This document shows positions 45,448 to 57,007 of a stretch of DNA of 64,000 bases, in pieces. Origin of the DNA: Pseudoroseomonas aestuarii. Lineage in GTDB: Bacteria > Pseudomonadota > Alphaproteobacteria > Acetobacterales > Acetobacteraceae. Location: contig NZ_JBHSCH010000004.1 of assembly GCF_042651065.1 (NCBI RefSeq), positions 124,001 to 188,000 of the forward strand, in the 5' to 3' direction. Both the position numbers and the translations under genes were made by a program. Under the pieces are notes generated by a model that saw only the letters and a list, made by a program, of their open reading frames with translations, ran no database searches and was not told the origin of the DNA. Each line of letters opens with the position of its first letter. The first letter of the stretch is position 1.

Positions 45448-46440
45448 TCAGCCGCCGAAACGGTCGGACCAGGCGGGCTGCGCCCCCGCCCAGGGCAGCG
45501 CCGTGGCGGCATGCACGCCGCGCGCGATGGCCCGCGCCATCACCTGCGTCGCCAGATGGCCGAGCGCGGTGAGGTCGGCGCCCGGCTTCGCGCCCGTGGC
45601 GGCGGCGAAAATCGTGTCGCCGTCATTGGGGGCATGCGCCGGCAGCACGGCGCGCGCCAGCCCGTCATCGGCCATGATGGCGAGGCGCTTCGCCTGCGCC
45701 TTGCTCAGCGCCGCGTCGGTGACGACCAGGCCGATGGTGGTGGCGCTGGGCGCGCCGCCCTTCAGCCGGGGGGCGAGATCCGCCGGCATGAAGCGCGCCG
45801 GCAGGCCGAGACCGCCGAATTCCGCCCCCTGCTCGAAGGGCGCGGCCCAGAAATGCGGCCCGTCCCCCACCAGCGGCGAGCCGACCGCGTTGACCGCCAC
45901 GATGGCCGCGACCCGGTGCCCGCTGGCGGTGACGCCGCTGGCCGAGCCCAGCCCGCCCTTCACCGTGGCGGTGGTGGCGCCCGTGCCGGCGCCGACGCTG
46001 CCCAGCGCGAAGGCCCCCGGCGCCGCGTCGCGCGCCGCCGTGTAGCCCAGCTCGCGATAGGGCGGGAAGCGGCCCCAATCCTTGTCCCCGCCATTCAGCA
46101 GGTCGAACAGGATGGCCTGGGGTGCCAGCGGAATGGGCATCCTGGCGAAAACCTGGCCGCGCCCCTGCTCGCGCAGCCAGGCCTGCACCCCGCCCCCCGC
46201 GTCCAGCCCGAAGGTGGAGCCGCCGGAGAGCACGATGGCGTCCACCCGGTCGAGCGTGGCGTCGCTGTCGAGCAGGGCGGTGTCCCGCGTGCCGGGGGCG
46301 CCGCCGCTGATTCGCACGGCGGCGACCACCGGGGTATCGAACAGCACCACCGTGACGCCCGAGCCCAGCCGCAGGTCGGTGGCATGGCCGACGGCGAGGC
46401 CGGGGATGTCGGTCAGCAGGTTCAGGGCCGGGGCGGTCAT
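45448..46440 (-). CDS. P1-family (DmpA/S58) aminopeptidase
   Basis: A self-processing N-terminal-nucleophile hydrolase of 330 residues. Family marks: LTDIPGLAVGHATDL, DAIVLSGGSTFGLDAGGGVQAWL, GTGATTATVKGGLGSAS, and VAVNAVGSPLVGDG, where autocleavage before the Ser of GS would create the nucleophile. Members remove N-terminal D- or L-residues, cleave beta-peptides, or open lactams of nylon-type amides. The substrate is not deducible. It is divergent from the Pot-type transporter operon. Confidence 0.85.
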   Translation of the reverse strand: MTAPALNLLTDIPGLAVGHATDLRLGSGVTVVLFDTPVVAAVRISGGAPGTRDTALLDSDATLDRVDAIVLSGGSTFGLDAGGGVQAWLREQGRGQVFARMPIPLAPQAILFDLLNGGDKDWGRFPPYRELGYTAARDAAPGAFALGSVGAGTGATTATVKGGLGSASGVTASGHRVAAIVAVNAVGSPLVGDGPHFWAAPFEQGAEFGGLGLPARFMPADLAPRLKGGAPSATTIGLVVTDAALSKAQAKRLAIMADDGLARAVLPAHAPNDGDTIFAAATGAKPGADLTALGHLATQVMARAIARGVHAATALPWAGAQPAWSDRFGG

Positions 46441-46580
46441 GCCGGCATGATGCCGCCGGCCACGCCGCTTGCAAACCGGCACGGCAATTGCGAGACCCGG
46501 CGGCCATGGCCGGCGCCGGCCGCGCCGCCCTCGACGCGGGCGGCCGGCACGGGCAATTTACGGCCCGGAGGTTCCACCGC

Positions 46581-47390
46581 ATGCTTCTGCCCGCTCCCCG
46601 CACCCTGCTGTTCCGCACCGCGATCGGCGCGGCCTTCCTGCTGATGCTGGCGCCGGTCGCGATGGTGATGGTTATCAGCGTGTTCCGGCAGGAGATCGTC
46701 AGCTTCCCGCCGCCCGGCCTGACGCTGGAATGGTACGTGAACGCCTGGGCGCGGCAGGAATTCGCGCGCGGCTTCGTCACCAGCCTGCAGGTGGCGCTGC
46801 TGGCCACGGCCATCGGCGTGCCGCTGGGCACGGCGGCGGCGCTGGCCCTGCAGCGCAGCGCCATCCGCGGCAAGGGCGCGCTGAACACGCTGCTGCTGGG
46901 GCCGCTGGCCGTGCCCGGCGTGGTGGCGGGCACCGCGCTCTACATGTTCTATCTGCGCGCCGAGTTCTGGCTGGACCGCGACCTGACGGCGACGCTGGAG
47001 GGGCTGGTCGCCGCGCATGTGCTGCTGACCATCCCCTGGACGGTGCGGCTGGTCTCGGCCAGCCTGCAGGGGCTGGACCGCGCGGCGGAGGAGGCGGCGG
47101 CCAATCTCGGCGCCCGGCCGCTCACCGTGTTCCGCCGCGTGACGCTGCCCATGCTCCGCCCCGGCATCGTCGCCGCCGCGCTGTTCTCCTTCATCCAGAG
47201 CTTCGAGAATCTGGAGCTGACGCTGCTGCTGGTGGGGCCGGGGCGCACCACCCTGCCGGTGGCCATGCTGAGCTACCTGGAATTCCGCATCGACCCGACG
47301 CTCGCCGCCGTCGCCACGGTGCAGATCGTGCTGGTGGCCGGGCTGATGCTCATCACCGACCGCTTCGTGAAACTGTCGAGGGTTGTCTGA
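46581..47390 (+). CDS. Pot-type ABC transporter permease (PotC-like)
   Basis: A membrane permease of 269 residues with six hydrophobic segments and the ABC-permease EAA loop AAEEAAANLGARPLTVFRRVTLPML. It has the length and order of polyamine/opine/amide-type importers. GGAGG before the ATG at 46581 fixes the start. First gene of a run: permease, ATPase, binding protein, second permease, amidohydrolase, CobW. Confidence 0.87.
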   Translation: MLLPAPRTLLFRTAIGAAFLLMLAPVAMVMVISVFRQEIVSFPPPGLTLEWYVNAWARQEFARGFVTSLQVALLATAIGVPLGTAAALALQRSAIRGKGALNTLLLGPLAVPGVVAGTALYMFYLRAEFWLDRDLTATLEGLVAAHVLLTIPWTVRLVSASLQGLDRAAEEAAANLGARPLTVFRRVTLPMLRPGIVAAALFSFIQSFENLELTLLLVGPGRTTLPVAMLSYLEFRIDPTLAAVATVQIVLVAGLMLITDRFVKLSRVV

Positions 47391-47421
47391 CCGTGCCACA
47401 CCGGACTGAGGACGAGAGCTG

Positions 47422-48483
<1,062 letters not shown>

Positions 48484-48518
48484 CGACGACGATGCCCAGG
48501 AACAACGGGAGACAAGGC

Positions 48519-49559
48519 ATGACGACAACCCGCCGCGCGGCGCTGACCGGCAGCGCCGCCGCCCTCGCATCCCTCACCGCCGGCCTGCCCGGCCTGGCCC
48601 GCGCCCAGTCGAAGCAGGTGGTGGTCGGCACCTGGGGCGGCGACTATGGCGAGCTGCTGCGCCAGAACATCGACCAGCCCCTGGTGGTGCCGCAGGGCAT
48701 CGAGGTGCTGCAGGACATCGCGGTGGCCGACCCGCGCAAGACCAAGCTGCTGGCCGAGCGCCAAGCCCGCCGCGGCACCTACGACATCGCCTGCCTGTCG
48801 GACACCGACATGCACATGGTGGCGGCGCAGAACGTGTTCGAGCCGCTGGAGATGGGCAAGCTGAAGCGCGGCTCCGCCATACTGCCGGCGCTGGCCAAGC
48901 CCTATGCGGTGCCGCACATCTATTCGGCGCTGGTGCTGCTCTACAACCCGAGCAAGGTGACCACGCCGCCCACCGGCTTCGCCGACATGTGGGACCCGAA
49001 GTACCGCGGCCGCGTCGGCTTCTCGGACATCCTCTACAGCACCAACACCTTCTCCGCCGCCATGGCCGGCGGCGGCAGCTTCAGCGACTACGAGCCCGCC
49101 AAGAAGAAGCTGATGGAGATGCGCTCGCTCGATGCGCGCATCTACCCCTCGAACGAGGCGCTGGCCGGCGCCCTGAAGTCCGAGGAGGTGTGGCTGACGC
49201 CGATGTGGCTGGCGCGCGGCTTCATGTGGCAGAAGGCCGGCATCCCGGTGAAGCATGTGGTGCCGAAGGAAGGCGCCTACGCCATCGTCTTCGAGGCGGC
49301 GATCCCGAAGAACAGCCGCAACAAGGACAACGCCTACACCTATCTGGACGCGATGCTGCAGCCCTCCGCCCAGGCCGCCTTCGCCGACCGCATGGGCTAC
49401 CTGCCCACGGTGAAGGACGCGCCGCTGCCGGCCGCGATCGCCCAGCAGATCAGCCTCAGCGAGGCCGAGCAGGAGCGCCTGCGCGCGCCGGACTACGACT
49501 ACCTGCTGAAGTCGCACAGCGAGATCCTGGATTTCTGGAACAAGCAGTTCAAGGCGTAA
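48519..49559 (+). CDS. Extracellular solute-binding protein of the Pot/spermidine class
   Basis: 346 residues. An RR-type signal (MTTTRRAALTGSAAALASLTAGLPGLARAQ) suggests Tat export. The mature part is a type II binding fold: VVVGTWGGDYGELLRQNI, DIACLSDTDMHMVAAQNVFEPLE, PHIYSALVLLYNPSKVTTPPTGFADMWDPKYRGRVGF. The class includes putrescine/spermidine, iron and opine-type binders. ATG at 48519 (GGGAG upstream). The neighbouring amidohydrolase suggests an amide or imide ligand. Confidence 0.87.
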   Translation: MTTTRRAALTGSAAALASLTAGLPGLARAQSKQVVVGTWGGDYGELLRQNIDQPLVVPQGIEVLQDIAVADPRKTKLLAERQARRGTYDIACLSDTDMHMVAAQNVFEPLEMGKLKRGSAILPALAKPYAVPHIYSALVLLYNPSKVTTPPTGFADMWDPKYRGRVGFSDILYSTNTFSAAMAGGGSFSDYEPAKKKLMEMRSLDARIYPSNEALAGALKSEEVWLTPMWLARGFMWQKAGIPVKHVVPKEGAYAIVFEAAIPKNSRNKDNAYTYLDAMLQPSAQAAFADRMGYLPTVKDAPLPAAIAQQISLSEAEQERLRAPDYDYLLKSHSEILDFWNKQFKA

Positions 49560-49562
49560 CCG

Positions 49563-50393
49563 ATGGCCGCGCTCGTCCTTCCCGCCGGGTTGCTGGTGGT
49601 CATGCTGCTGGTGGCGCCGATGGCGCTGCTGGCGCGCATCTCGCTCAACCGCTTCAGCCCGACCGAACTGATGGTGGAGGCGACGACCGCGGAGAACTAC
49701 TGGCGCGCGGTGCAGGACCCCTACTACCAGCAGGTACTCGGCACCACGCTGGGCGTGGCGCTGGGCTGCACCGTGCTGGCCCTCGCCCTCGGCTTTCCCG
49801 CCGCCTACTGGCTGGCGCGGATGGAAAGCCGCTGGAAGAGCCTCGCCACCATCCTCGTGCTGTTCCCGCTGCTGGTGGGCAATGTCGTCCGCTCGGCGGG
49901 GTGGATGGCGCTGCTCGGCAATGAGGGTGCCATCAACGCGGCGCTGATGGGGGCCGGCATCACCAGCGGGCCGCTGCCGCTGCTCTACAATGGCGGCGCG
50001 GTGGTGGTGGGCATCGTCGCCGTGGTGCTGCCCTACATGATCCTGACGCTGGCTGCCGTCATCGAGGGCATCCCGCGCCAGGCGGAGGAGGCGGCGGCCA
50101 ATCTCGGCGGCCGGCCGATGACGGTGTTCCGCCGCGTCGTGCTGCCGCTGGCGCTGCCGGGCGTGGTGGCGGGCTCGGTGCTGGTGTTCATCCTGTGCAT
50201 GAACGCCTACGCCACGCCCGTGCTGCTCGGCGGGCCGCAGTTCAAGATGATGGCGCCCGCCGTCTACGACCAGTTCGTGCGCGGCAACAACTGGCCCTTC
50301 GGCGCGGCGCTGGCCTTCATCCTGCTCGCGGTGACCCTGGTGCTGACGGTGGTCGGCAGCACCCTGCTCGGCCGCCGCTACCGCGCGGCGTGA
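49563..50393 (+). CDS. Pot-type ABC transporter permease (PotB-like)
   Basis: 276 residues, six hydrophobic segments, EAA loop AEEAAANLGGRPMTVFRRVVLPLALPG. It partners the PotC-like permease at 46581. Three bases separate it from the binding-protein gene. Confidence 0.87.
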   Translation: MAALVLPAGLLVVMLLVAPMALLARISLNRFSPTELMVEATTAENYWRAVQDPYYQQVLGTTLGVALGCTVLALALGFPAAYWLARMESRWKSLATILVLFPLLVGNVVRSAGWMALLGNEGAINAALMGAGITSGPLPLLYNGGAVVVGIVAVVLPYMILTLAAVIEGIPRQAEEAAANLGGRPMTVFRRVVLPLALPGVVAGSVLVFILCMNAYATPVLLGGPQFKMMAPAVYDQFVRGNNWPFGAALAFILLAVTLVLTVVGSTLLGRRYRAA

Positions 50394-50422
50394 CGCCCAC
50401 AGCCTGGAAGGAAACGCCAACC

Positions 50423-52023
50423 ATGGCGGAGATGACGAATGTCGGTGAGGAAATCACCGGGCGCAACCTGAAGATGGGCATGCCGCCGGTCCCGGCGGCG
50501 ACGTCGCGCGACCGCGGGCAGGGGCCCTATGGACGGCTCGTGCTGCGCGGCGCCACCATCATCGACGGCACCGGCGCGCCACCCTGGGGGCCGGCCGACA
50601 TCGTCATCGAGCGCGACCGCATCGCCGCCATCGTCGCGGTCGGCGTGCCGGGCAAGCCGATCAGCCCCTCCCGCCGCCCGCCCGAGGGCGAGGTGGAGAT
50701 CGACTGCCACGGCAAGTTCGTGACGCCGGGCATGATCGACTGCCACACCCACACCGGCGTGCCCTACCACGCGCTGCACGGCACGCCGGCGCCGGCGGAC
50801 TACGTGTACAAGCTGTGGCTGGCGCATGGCGTCACCACCATCCGCGAGATGGGCAGCTTCAGCGGGCTCGGCTGGATGCTGGAGCAGAAGGCGGCCTCGG
50901 CGGCCAACCGCATCGCCGCGCCCAACATCGTCGCGCATTCCTACTTCCCCGCCGTCAACGACATGCTCAAGACCATCCACACGCCGGAGGAGGGGCGCGC
51001 CTGGCTGCGCCGCCTGGCCGAGCGTGGCGCGGATGGCGTGAAGTTCTTCGGCGCGCCGCCCGCGATTATGAAGGCGGCGCTGGAGGAGTGCCGCGGCCTC
51101 GGCCTGCGCAGCGGCTGCCACCATGCCCAACAGGCGGTGACGCGGATGAACGCGCTGACCACCGCCGAATGGGGCCTGACCAGCGCCGAGCACTATTACG
51201 GCCTGCCCGAGGCGCTCTACGACAACCGCATCGTCCAGAGCTACCCGAGCGGCTACAACTACAACGACGAATATTTCCGCTTCTCCTCCGCCGGCCAGAC
51301 CTTCCAGCAGGCGGCCGAGCCCGGCAGCGCCAAGTGGAACGCGGTGATGCAGCGGTTCCTCGACCTCGACTTCACCTTCGTCCCCACCATGACGATCTAC
51401 GACGCCAACCGCGATGTCATGCGCACCCGCCGCGCCGACTGGCACGATTCCTACACTTGGCCCAGCATGTGGCGCTTCTTCCAGCCCGCGCGCGGCGGCC
51501 ACGGCTCCTACTGGTTCCGCTGGACCATCGGCAACGAGGTGGACTGGAAGACCCACTACAAGCTCTGGATGGCCTTCCTCAACGAGTACAAGAACCGTGG
51601 CGGGCGGGTCTGCACCGGCAGCGATTCCGGCTTCATCTTCCAGACCTTCGGCTTCGGCTATGTGCGGGAACTGGAGCTGCTGCAGGAGGCGGGCTTCAAC
51701 CCGCTGGAGGTGCTGCGCTCGGCCACGCTGCAGGGCGCCGAGCTGCTCGGCATCGATGGCGAGACGGGCAGCGTCGAGGTCGGCAAGCGCGCCGACCTGC
51801 TGGTGCTGGACGAGAACCCGCTGGAGGACTTCAAGCTGCTCTACGGCACCGGCGCGCTGCGGCTGAACGACGCGACCGGCCAGCCCGAATGGCGCCAGGC
51901 GCTGCGCCACACCATCCGCGCCGGTCTGGTGCTGGACGTGCCGGAGCTGCTGGCCGATCTGCGCCGCATGGTGGCCGACCAGAAGGCGGTGGAGGCGGAG
52001 GCGGCGAAGGCGCCCACGCCCGC

Positions 52024-52027
<4 letters not shown>
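50423..52027 (+). CDS. Amidohydrolase-family metal-dependent hydrolase
   Basis: A cytoplasmic enzyme of 534 residues. Early beta-sandwich segment RLVLRGATIIDGTGAPPWGPADIVIERDRIAAI, metal ligands in MIDCHTHTGVPYH, further His in SGCHHAQQAV and SAEHYYG, the catalytic Asp probably in CTGSDSGFIF, and the closing VEVGKRADLLVLDENPLEDF. The family hydrolyses cyclic amides, imidazolones, hydantoins or peptides. The gene carries a GGAA ribosome site before ATG 50423. Its stop overlaps the CobW start, and the importer genes lie just upstream, so it probably degrades the imported compound. Confidence 0.87.
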
Positions 52028-53016
<989 letters not shown>

Positions 53017-53039
53017 ATTTGCAGAAAAAAGATGGGGGT

Positions 53040-53061
53040 CTGGGGGAATTCCTTCCCCCAG
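53040..53061. terminator. Stem-loop between convergent CobW and GlpD genes
   Basis: A 9-bp stem CTGGGGGAA/TTCCCCCAG with a 4-base loop. On the minus strand a T6 run follows about nine bases later (53025-53030 read as A on plus). Probably terminates the GlpD transcript. Confidence 0.55.
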
Positions 53062-53067
53062 CCTGCC

Positions 53068-54564
53068 TCAGGCCGCCTGCCGCACTTCCTGGAAGCTGCG
53101 CGCGAAATCCTGGCGCTCCGCCTCCGTCATGTGCAGCCCGCGCTTGGTGCGGCGCCACAGGGCGTCCTCGGGCGTGCGCACCCATTCCTGGCGCACCATC
53201 CAGTCCAGTTCGCGCTCGGTGATGCCGCCGCCGAGGTCGCGGCCGAGGTCGGCGGGGCTTCGCGCCTGCCCCAGTACGGCATCCAGCTCGCCACCATAGC
53301 AGTGGAACAGCCGACGGAGCTGCGCCGCCGGCAGGAACGGGTAGCGCCGCGCCGCCTCGGCCAGGAACTCGGCGCTGGAGCGGCCGCCGAGGTCGCCGCC
53401 CGGCAGGGTGGCGCCCGCCGTCCAGGCCGCCCCCGCATGGCCGAGCGCCGTGGCGATCTGCCCTGCCGCATCCTCGGCGAGGCGGCGGTAGGTGGTGATC
53501 TTGCCACCGAAGACGGAGAGCAGTGGCGCGCCGTCCGTGTTCATCTTGAGCACGTAGTCGCGCGTCACGGCGGAGGGGTTCTCGGCGCCGTCATCGTGCA
53601 GCGGCCGCACGCCGGAATAGCTCCAGACGATGTCCGAGGGCGAGACGGGGCGGCGGAACTGGCGGGAGACGGCGCGGCAGAGATAGGCGGCTTCCTCCGG
53701 CGTGCAGCGCGGTGCGCCGGCATCGGCGTCGTGCGGCACGTCGGTGGTGCCGATCAGCGTGAAGCGCCCCTCATAGGGGATGACGAAGACCACGCGGCGG
53801 TCGTCGTTCTGCAGGATGTAGGCCTGATCGCCCTCGTAGAGCGCGGGCACGACGATGTGGCTGCCGCGCACGAGGCGGATGCGGTCCTTCGCCGCCACGC
53901 CCGTCTCGCCCAGCGCCTGCATCACCCACGGCCCGGCCGCGTTGGCGATGGCACGGGCGCGCACGGTGCGTACCTCGCCGCCCTCCTCACGCAGCGTGGC
54001 GGTCCAGCCCTGGGCATCGCGCTTCGCGCCGGTGAAGGCGGTGCGCACCAGGATGGTGGCGCCGCGCGCCGCAGCGTCCCGCGCGTTGAGGATGACGAGG
54101 CGCGCATCCTCCACCCAGGCATCGGAATAGGCGAAGCCATGGCGGGATTCGCCGTTCAGCGGCGTACCCCAGGGATGGGTTCGGAAATCCAGCGCCTCGC
54201 TCGCCGGCAGGGTCACGCGGCGGGCAAGGTTGTCGTAGAGGAACAGCCCGGCGCGCAGCATCCAGCGCGGGCGCATCCCCGCGAGGTGCGGCAGCACGAA
54301 GCGCATCGGCCAGACGATGTGCGGGGCGAGGCGCAGCAGCACCTCGCGCTCGCCCAGCGCCTCGCGCACCAGGCGGAACTCGTAGTGCTCCAGGTAGCGC
54401 AGGCCGCCATGCACCAGCTTGGAGGAGGCGGAGGAGGTGGCGCCGCCCAGGTCGCCGCGCTCGGCGAGCAGGACGGAGAGCCCCCGCCCCGCCGCGTCGC
54501 GCGCGATGCCGGCGCCATTGGCGCCGCCGCCGATCACCAGCAGATCGACAGTGTCGGTGGTCAT
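53068..54564 (-). CDS. glpD: Aerobic glycerol-3-phosphate dehydrogenase
   Basis: An FAD enzyme of 498 residues bound at the inner membrane that oxidises sn-glycerol 3-phosphate to DHAP and feeds electrons to quinone. FAD motif GGGANGAGIARDAA (about 12-25), the GlpD block GDLGGATSSASSKLVHGGLRYLEHYEF, YSDAWVEDARLVILNARDAA, SGVRPLHDD and FGGKITTYRRLAEDA. Length matches GlpD. The ATG overlaps the preceding permease stop (ATGA). It is the last gene of a minus-strand set with a PhnCDEE-type importer, so the imported compound probably yields glycerol 3-phosphate. Confidence 0.92.
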   Translation of the reverse strand: MTTDTVDLLVIGGGANGAGIARDAAGRGLSVLLAERGDLGGATSSASSKLVHGGLRYLEHYEFRLVREALGEREVLLRLAPHIVWPMRFVLPHLAGMRPRWMLRAGLFLYDNLARRVTLPASEALDFRTHPWGTPLNGESRHGFAYSDAWVEDARLVILNARDAAARGATILVRTAFTGAKRDAQGWTATLREEGGEVRTVRARAIANAAGPWVMQALGETGVAAKDRIRLVRGSHIVVPALYEGDQAYILQNDDRRVVFVIPYEGRFTLIGTTDVPHDADAGAPRCTPEEAAYLCRAVSRQFRRPVSPSDIVWSYSGVRPLHDDGAENPSAVTRDYVLKMNTDGAPLLSVFGGKITTYRRLAEDAAGQIATALGHAGAAWTAGATLPGGDLGGRSSAEFLAEAARRYPFLPAAQLRRLFHCYGGELDAVLGQARSPADLGRDLGGGITERELDWMVRQEWVRTPEDALWRRTKRGLHMTEAERQDFARSFQEVRQAA

Positions 54565-55397
54565 CAGAGAAGCCTCGAACGGAGACGGGTGACGATGATC
54601 TCGGCGATCAGCACCACGGCCAGGATCGCCAGCAGCACGGTGGAAACGCGGTCCCACTGGAAGAAGTTGATGGCGTCGTCCAGCACCAGCCCGATGCCGC
54701 CGGCGCCCACCAGGCCCAGCACGGCGCTCTCGCGCACGTTGATGTCCCAGCGGAACAGGGCGATGCCCCAGAAGGCCGGCTGAACCTGCGGCCAGACGCC
54801 CTTCAGCATCTCGGCGCCCCAGGAGGCACCGGCGGCGCGCAGCGCCTCGCGCGGGCCGTGGTTGGTCTCCTCCAGCGCCTCGGAGAGCAGCTTGCCGACG
54901 AAGCCCACCGAGCGGAAGGCGATGGCGAAGACGCCCGCCGCCGCGCCGGGGCCGAAGATGGCGACGAAGAGCAGCGCCCAGACCAGCGAATTGACCGAGC
55001 GCGAGGCCACCAGGCTGAACTGCGCCACCACGTTGAGGGGCTTGATCGGGCAGATGTTGCGCGCCGCCATCAGCGCCAGCGGCACGGCGAGGATGAAGCA
55101 GAACAGCGTGCCGAGAGTCGCGATGTGCAGCGTCTCGATCAGCGCGTTGTGCACCTCGGGGTAGTAATGCGCGACATTGGGCGGCCACATGCGGATCAGC
55201 AGGTCGGCCATCTGCTCCGGCGCGTCGGCCAGGAACTCGGGGATGATGTCGATGCTGCGCACCGCCCAGACGATGGCGGCCACGCAGACCAGCCACACCG
55301 CGAAGCGCGAGAGCCGCTGGCCCGGCGTGTGGCGCGTCCATTCACGCCGCAGCGGCGCCATCGGGTCGCCGAAGGAGGGGGAGGTCATGCTGTTCAT
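54564..55397 (-). CDS. Phosphonate-type ABC transporter permease 2 (PhnE-like)
   Basis: 277 residues, six hydrophobic segments and the PhnE signature FFKAIG-like region here read as RSVGFVGKLLSEALEETNHGPREALRAAGASWGAEMLKGVWPQVQPAFWG, ending with ESAVLGLVGAGGIG. A pair with the next permease, to which it is only partly similar. Overlaps both neighbours by four bases. Confidence 0.88.
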   Translation of the reverse strand: MNSMTSPSFGDPMAPLRREWTRHTPGQRLSRFAVWLVCVAAIVWAVRSIDIIPEFLADAPEQMADLLIRMWPPNVAHYYPEVHNALIETLHIATLGTLFCFILAVPLALMAARNICPIKPLNVVAQFSLVASRSVNSLVWALLFVAIFGPGAAAGVFAIAFRSVGFVGKLLSEALEETNHGPREALRAAGASWGAEMLKGVWPQVQPAFWGIALFRWDINVRESAVLGLVGAGGIGLVLDDAINFFQWDRVSTVLLAILAVVLIAEIIVTRLRSRLL

Positions 55398-56194
55398 CGC
55401 AGGGCGGCCCGGACGCGGCCGGAGATGATCTCGGCCAGAAAGATGAGGGCGATGATGGAGAGCAGGATGGCGGCGACGAAGTCGTAGTCGAAGCGCTTGA
55501 ACGCCGCGAACAGCGTGCCGCCGATGCCGCCCGCGCCGACGATACCGACCAGGGTGGAGTTCCGCAGGTTGCTGTCGAGCTGGTAGAGGCAGAAGCCGAT
55601 GAAGCGTGAGGCCACCTGCGGCAGCACCGCATAGGCCAGCACCTTCATCACGCCGGCGCCCGTGGCGCGGATCGCCTCCACCTGCTTCATCGAGATCTCC
55701 TCGATCGCCTCGGCGAAGAGCTTGGCGATGAAGCCGACTGAGGCCACCACCAGCGCCGCCGTGCCGGCCAGCGCGCCGAAGCCGATCGCCTTGACGAAGA
55801 GGATGGCGACGATGACGTAGTGCAGCGAGCGGCAGACGGCGATCACCGCGCGCACCGGCCCCGAGATCCACCAGGGCGAGAGGTTGCGCGCCGCCAGCAC
55901 GCCGAGTGGCAGCGAGATGGCGATGCCGATGGCCGAGGCCAGCACCGCGATCTGCAGGCTCTCCAGCATGCCTTCCAGCAGCAGGCCCCAGCGCTCGAAA
56001 TTGGGTGGCACCATGCGGGCGAGCAGCCGCCCGCCCTCGCCGAGGCCGTGCCCCAGCCGGTCCCAGCTCAGCCCGAGGCGGGAGCTGGCCCAGACGGCGT
56101 AGGCCGCGATCGCCAGCAGCGCCAGCCGCATCGGCCAGTTGGGCGCGAAGGCGACGCGCCGCGCCGCCTCCGGCGAGGGATGCGTGGCGCTCAC
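55394..56194 (-). CDS. Phosphonate-type ABC transporter permease 1 (PhnE-like)
   Basis: 266 residues with PhnE marks VASVGFIAKLFAEAIEEISMKQVEAIRATGAGVMKVLAYAVLPQ and STLVGIVGAGGIGG. Start taken at GTG 56194, which overlaps the phnC stop (GTGA); a TTG at 56200 is an alternative that would add two residues. Two permeases encoded in tandem form the channel with PhnC and PhnD. Confidence 0.87.
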   Translation of the reverse strand: MSATHPSPEAARRVAFAPNWPMRLALLAIAAYAVWASSRLGLSWDRLGHGLGEGGRLLARMVPPNFERWGLLLEGMLESLQIAVLASAIGIAISLPLGVLAARNLSPWWISGPVRAVIAVCRSLHYVIVAILFVKAIGFGALAGTAALVVASVGFIAKLFAEAIEEISMKQVEAIRATGAGVMKVLAYAVLPQVASRFIGFCLYQLDSNLRNSTLVGIVGAGGIGGTLFAAFKRFDYDFVAAILLSIIALIFLAEIISGRVRAALR

Positions 56195-56988
56195 AGCCAA
56201 TCCTCGCCGCCATAGATGGCCTGCAGGTGGTGGGTCTGCAGGGCCTCCGGCGGGCCGTCGAAGATCACGCTGCCGCCGGCCATGCCGACGATGCGGCGGG
56301 CGTAGCGCTTGGCGAGATCGACGTTGTGGATGTTGATGATGACCGGCACGTTCTCCGCCGCCGTCAGCTTCGCCAGCAGCTCCAGCACCTCGACCGCGGT
56401 GCGCGGGTCGAGCGAGGAGGTGGGCTCGTCGGCGAGCAGGATCTCGGGGCGCTGCATCAGCGCGCGGGCGATGCCCACGCGCTGGCGCTGGCCGCCCGAG
56501 AGCGCGTCGGCGCGGCGGGTGGCGTGCTCGGGCAGGCCCACCGCGTCCAGCAGCATGAAGGCGCGCTGGATGTCGGCCTCCGGGTACTTGCGCAGCCAGG
56601 CGCGCCAGAACGGCACGTAGCCGAGCCTTCCGCTCAGCACGTTCTCCATCACCGTCAGGCGCTCCACCAGGTTGTATTCCTGGAACACCATGCCGATGCG
56701 CCGCCGCGCCAGCCGCAGGTCCTTGCCGCGCAGCCCGGTCAGCTCGGTGCCGCGCAGGCGGATCTCGCCCCGCGTCGGCTCGACCAGCCGGTTGATGCAG
56801 CGCAGCAGGGTGGACTTGCCGGTGCCGGAGGGGCCGATGATGGCGGTGATCCCCTCGGCCGCGACCGCGAGGTCGATGCCCTTCAGCACCGGCTTGCCGG
56901 CGGTGTACTCCTTGAACAGGCCCCGGATCTCCAGGGCATGCTCGAGGCGGGTTGCCGGCGGCGGCGCGGCGGTCAGCGTGGCGGACAT
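56191..56988 (-). CDS. phnC: Phosphonate-type ABC transporter ATPase (PhnC-like)
   Basis: 265 residues: Walker A GPSGTGKSTLL, Q-loop GMVFQEYNLVERLTVMENVLSGRLG (a clear PhnC feature), signature LSGGQRQRVGIARAL, Walker B ILLADEPTSSLDP and H-loop NIHNVDLAKRYARRIVG. Start at 56988; an upstream frame to 57045 is not protein-like. Confidence 0.9.
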   Translation of the reverse strand: MSATLTAAPPPATRLEHALEIRGLFKEYTAGKPVLKGIDLAVAAEGITAIIGPSGTGKSTLLRCINRLVEPTRGEIRLRGTELTGLRGKDLRLARRRIGMVFQEYNLVERLTVMENVLSGRLGYVPFWRAWLRKYPEADIQRAFMLLDAVGLPEHATRRADALSGGQRQRVGIARALMQRPEILLADEPTSSLDPRTAVEVLELLAKLTAAENVPVIINIHNVDLAKRYARRIVGMAGGSVIFDGPPEALQTHHLQAIYGGEDWL

Positions 56989-57007
56989 GGCGTTGGCTTT
57001 CCGGCGC